Positions 62,948 to 64,000 of a stretch of DNA of 64,000 nt are shown here, piece by piece. Below the pieces are notes generated by a model. That model was not told the origin of the DNA and did no database searches. It worked only from the letters and a program-made list of their open reading frames with translations. Made by a program: the position numbers and the translations under genes. Positions within the stretch are counted from its first letter, which is position 1. Every line of letters starts with the position of its first letter. Origin of the DNA: Phytophthora hibernalis (lineage: Eukaryota > Oomycota > Peronosporomycetes > Peronosporales > Peronosporaceae); contig JAAKBF010000287.1 of assembly GCA_012656075.1 (NCBI GenBank), positions 149,327-213,326 of the forward strand. The letters are read 5' to 3'.

Positions 62948-63950
62948 GGTGTCTTCCTCTTCGCCACTGCGTGCCGCCCGGATCAGTCGTTCGCTGTGTG
63001 GATCAGCAGCAGAATGATCTCGAAGACCTGGTGCTGGACGCGTTGCTGGACGTGTCAAGAGGTTCTCGGCTACCAGACAACCAAGTCGTGGGTGCACAAC
63101 GAGCCGCTCACGTGGCGCTTTACAACACGCTGGGCTTCATGTCGTCTTTGTACGCGGGATTTTCGGAACGTGTCTCTGGGCAGACGACTTCGGCGACTTT
63201 ATTAATAAGGCTCTATGTCGTGCGCCGTGGGTGCAGAAGTCTTCCCGTGGCGGGGTCATGATGGTATTGAAAAGTACCTAAGAGACTCTGCGTCGACTCT
63301 TGCGAGTGATGACGGAGCATTGACGAAGTGCGCTGTCGATGGGGTTCGTTCCAGACCGGAGCGAAGGCCTTGCAGTGTAAAGTCCGCAAGGATTGGAAGA
63401 ATGCGGCGGTGTTTTTTCTTGAAGCATCGAAGGCTGTGGTTGGCGTGCTAACACGAGGAAATTACGAACTGGAAGCAGCCTGGTGCACATTGGAACAGGT
63501 TGACACGTACCCGAATGACCAAAGCGAATTGGTTCGCAAAATTCGAAGTGTGTGCAACGAGATGGCTTCTGCAGGGTACTTTGACGAAGCACCGCGGCTT
63601 GTCGGAGTTGGCTTTGAGGTTGAAGCGTAAATTTCGCGTGGATTGCAAATATACAGAGCTTGCGAAAGAAGTAGTTGAGGTCTATGTGCTGGCCAAGAAT
63701 ATAGCCGAAGCTGGTGGCAGTATGCCCAGTGCTGCAGAGAACGGCTGTGGGTGTATGCCGATCCTGGATTGTGATTGCTCGCCGAGGGGTGTTTTGAAGC
63801 AGTCGGTGACATCCATCGAACAGTTTGCGAATGAGGCGTATGGCAACGCTGTTCTCTGTCGCGTAGGCCAGCTAGACATCGCTGGTGCTGAGGGTATGCT
63901 CAATCGCTTCACCTTCCAACGCCGTCGAATACGTTGAAGTATTTTCGATG
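62948..63950 (+). CDS. Unresolved helical-repeat gene, partial, running off the window
   Basis: Good-looking plus-strand protein in three successive frames: LEDLVLDALLDVSRGSRLP and VALYNTLGFMSSLYAGF (about 63010-63180), then DDFGDFINKALCRAPWVQ (about 63185-63240), then WKNAAVFFLEASKAVVGVL to EMASAGYFDEA (63390-63590), then KYTELAKEVVEVYVLAKNIAEAGG (63640-63730) and a Cys-containing stretch to 63937. The helices look like TPR- or armadillo-type scaffolding. Frames change at least three times by one base, as elsewhere in the window. I cannot name the family or the start. Confidence 0.4.
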
Positions 63951-64000
63951 ACTGCCGCAACCTGTCTCCACTGAAGCCTTTTCCTGCTTTCCCAATGACG

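Overview
The window is nuclear DNA of a plant-associated oomycete, most likely Phytophthora or a close relative. The evidence is compact GC-rich genes with short GT-AG introns (57 to about 100 bp), a Car/mucin-type acidic repeat protein, a mitochondrial NAD-malic enzyme, Crinkler-like header relics, and copia, gypsy, MULE-like and pogo-like elements. I cannot name the species.

Layout. 0-6.6 kb: secreted and membrane proteins (two tandem GPI-anchored paralogues on the minus strand, a 4-TM protein on plus, a mucin-like protein on minus). 8.2-23.6 kb: housekeeping genes, namely an F-box/LRR protein (-), malic enzyme (+), a TPR/EF-hand-like protein (-), a patatin phospholipase (+), a PX-domain protein (+), a neutral sphingomyelinase-like EEP enzyme (+) and an HRD1-type RING E3 ligase (+). 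23.7-36.6 kb: a repeat island. It holds two outward-facing Crinkler-like header relics, a MULE-type cassette (SWIM zinc finger plus Ulp1 protease) and an inverted duplication with 2.03-kb arms, each carrying a secreted alpha-carbonic anhydrase gene and a dispersed repeat. A spliced mitochondrial carrier gene follows the right arm. 36.6-49.4 kb: more host genes (PDZ-DUSP protein, SDR, a large beta-propeller-like protein, a large uncharacterised protein, a METTL21-like methyltransferase, a PH-like protein, a coiled-coil protein). 49.4-54.2 kb: a complete young copia retrotransposon with a 5-bp target-site duplication, sitting 3 bp upstream of the coiled-coil gene's start codon. 54.2-62.7 kb: transposon relics (a pogo-like element with terminal repeats, and a chimera of gypsy gag with copia pol). 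62.9-64 kb: an unresolved gene running off the window.

Reading frames. Many conserved genes are interrupted by one-base shifts that can be explained by one missing base in a homopolymer run. The two arms of the inverted duplication differ from each other only by four such contractions, and the copia LTR pair shows one too. I therefore read most frameshifts here as consensus errors rather than gene decay, and I annotate those genes across the breaks.

Functional links. No operon-like pathway is apparent. Themes are secretion and surface proteins (GPI proteins, mucin, carbonic anhydrase), lipid signalling (patatin, sphingomyelinase, PX), ubiquitin and SUMO-type chemistry (HRD1, DUSP, Ulp1) and heavy transposon traffic.
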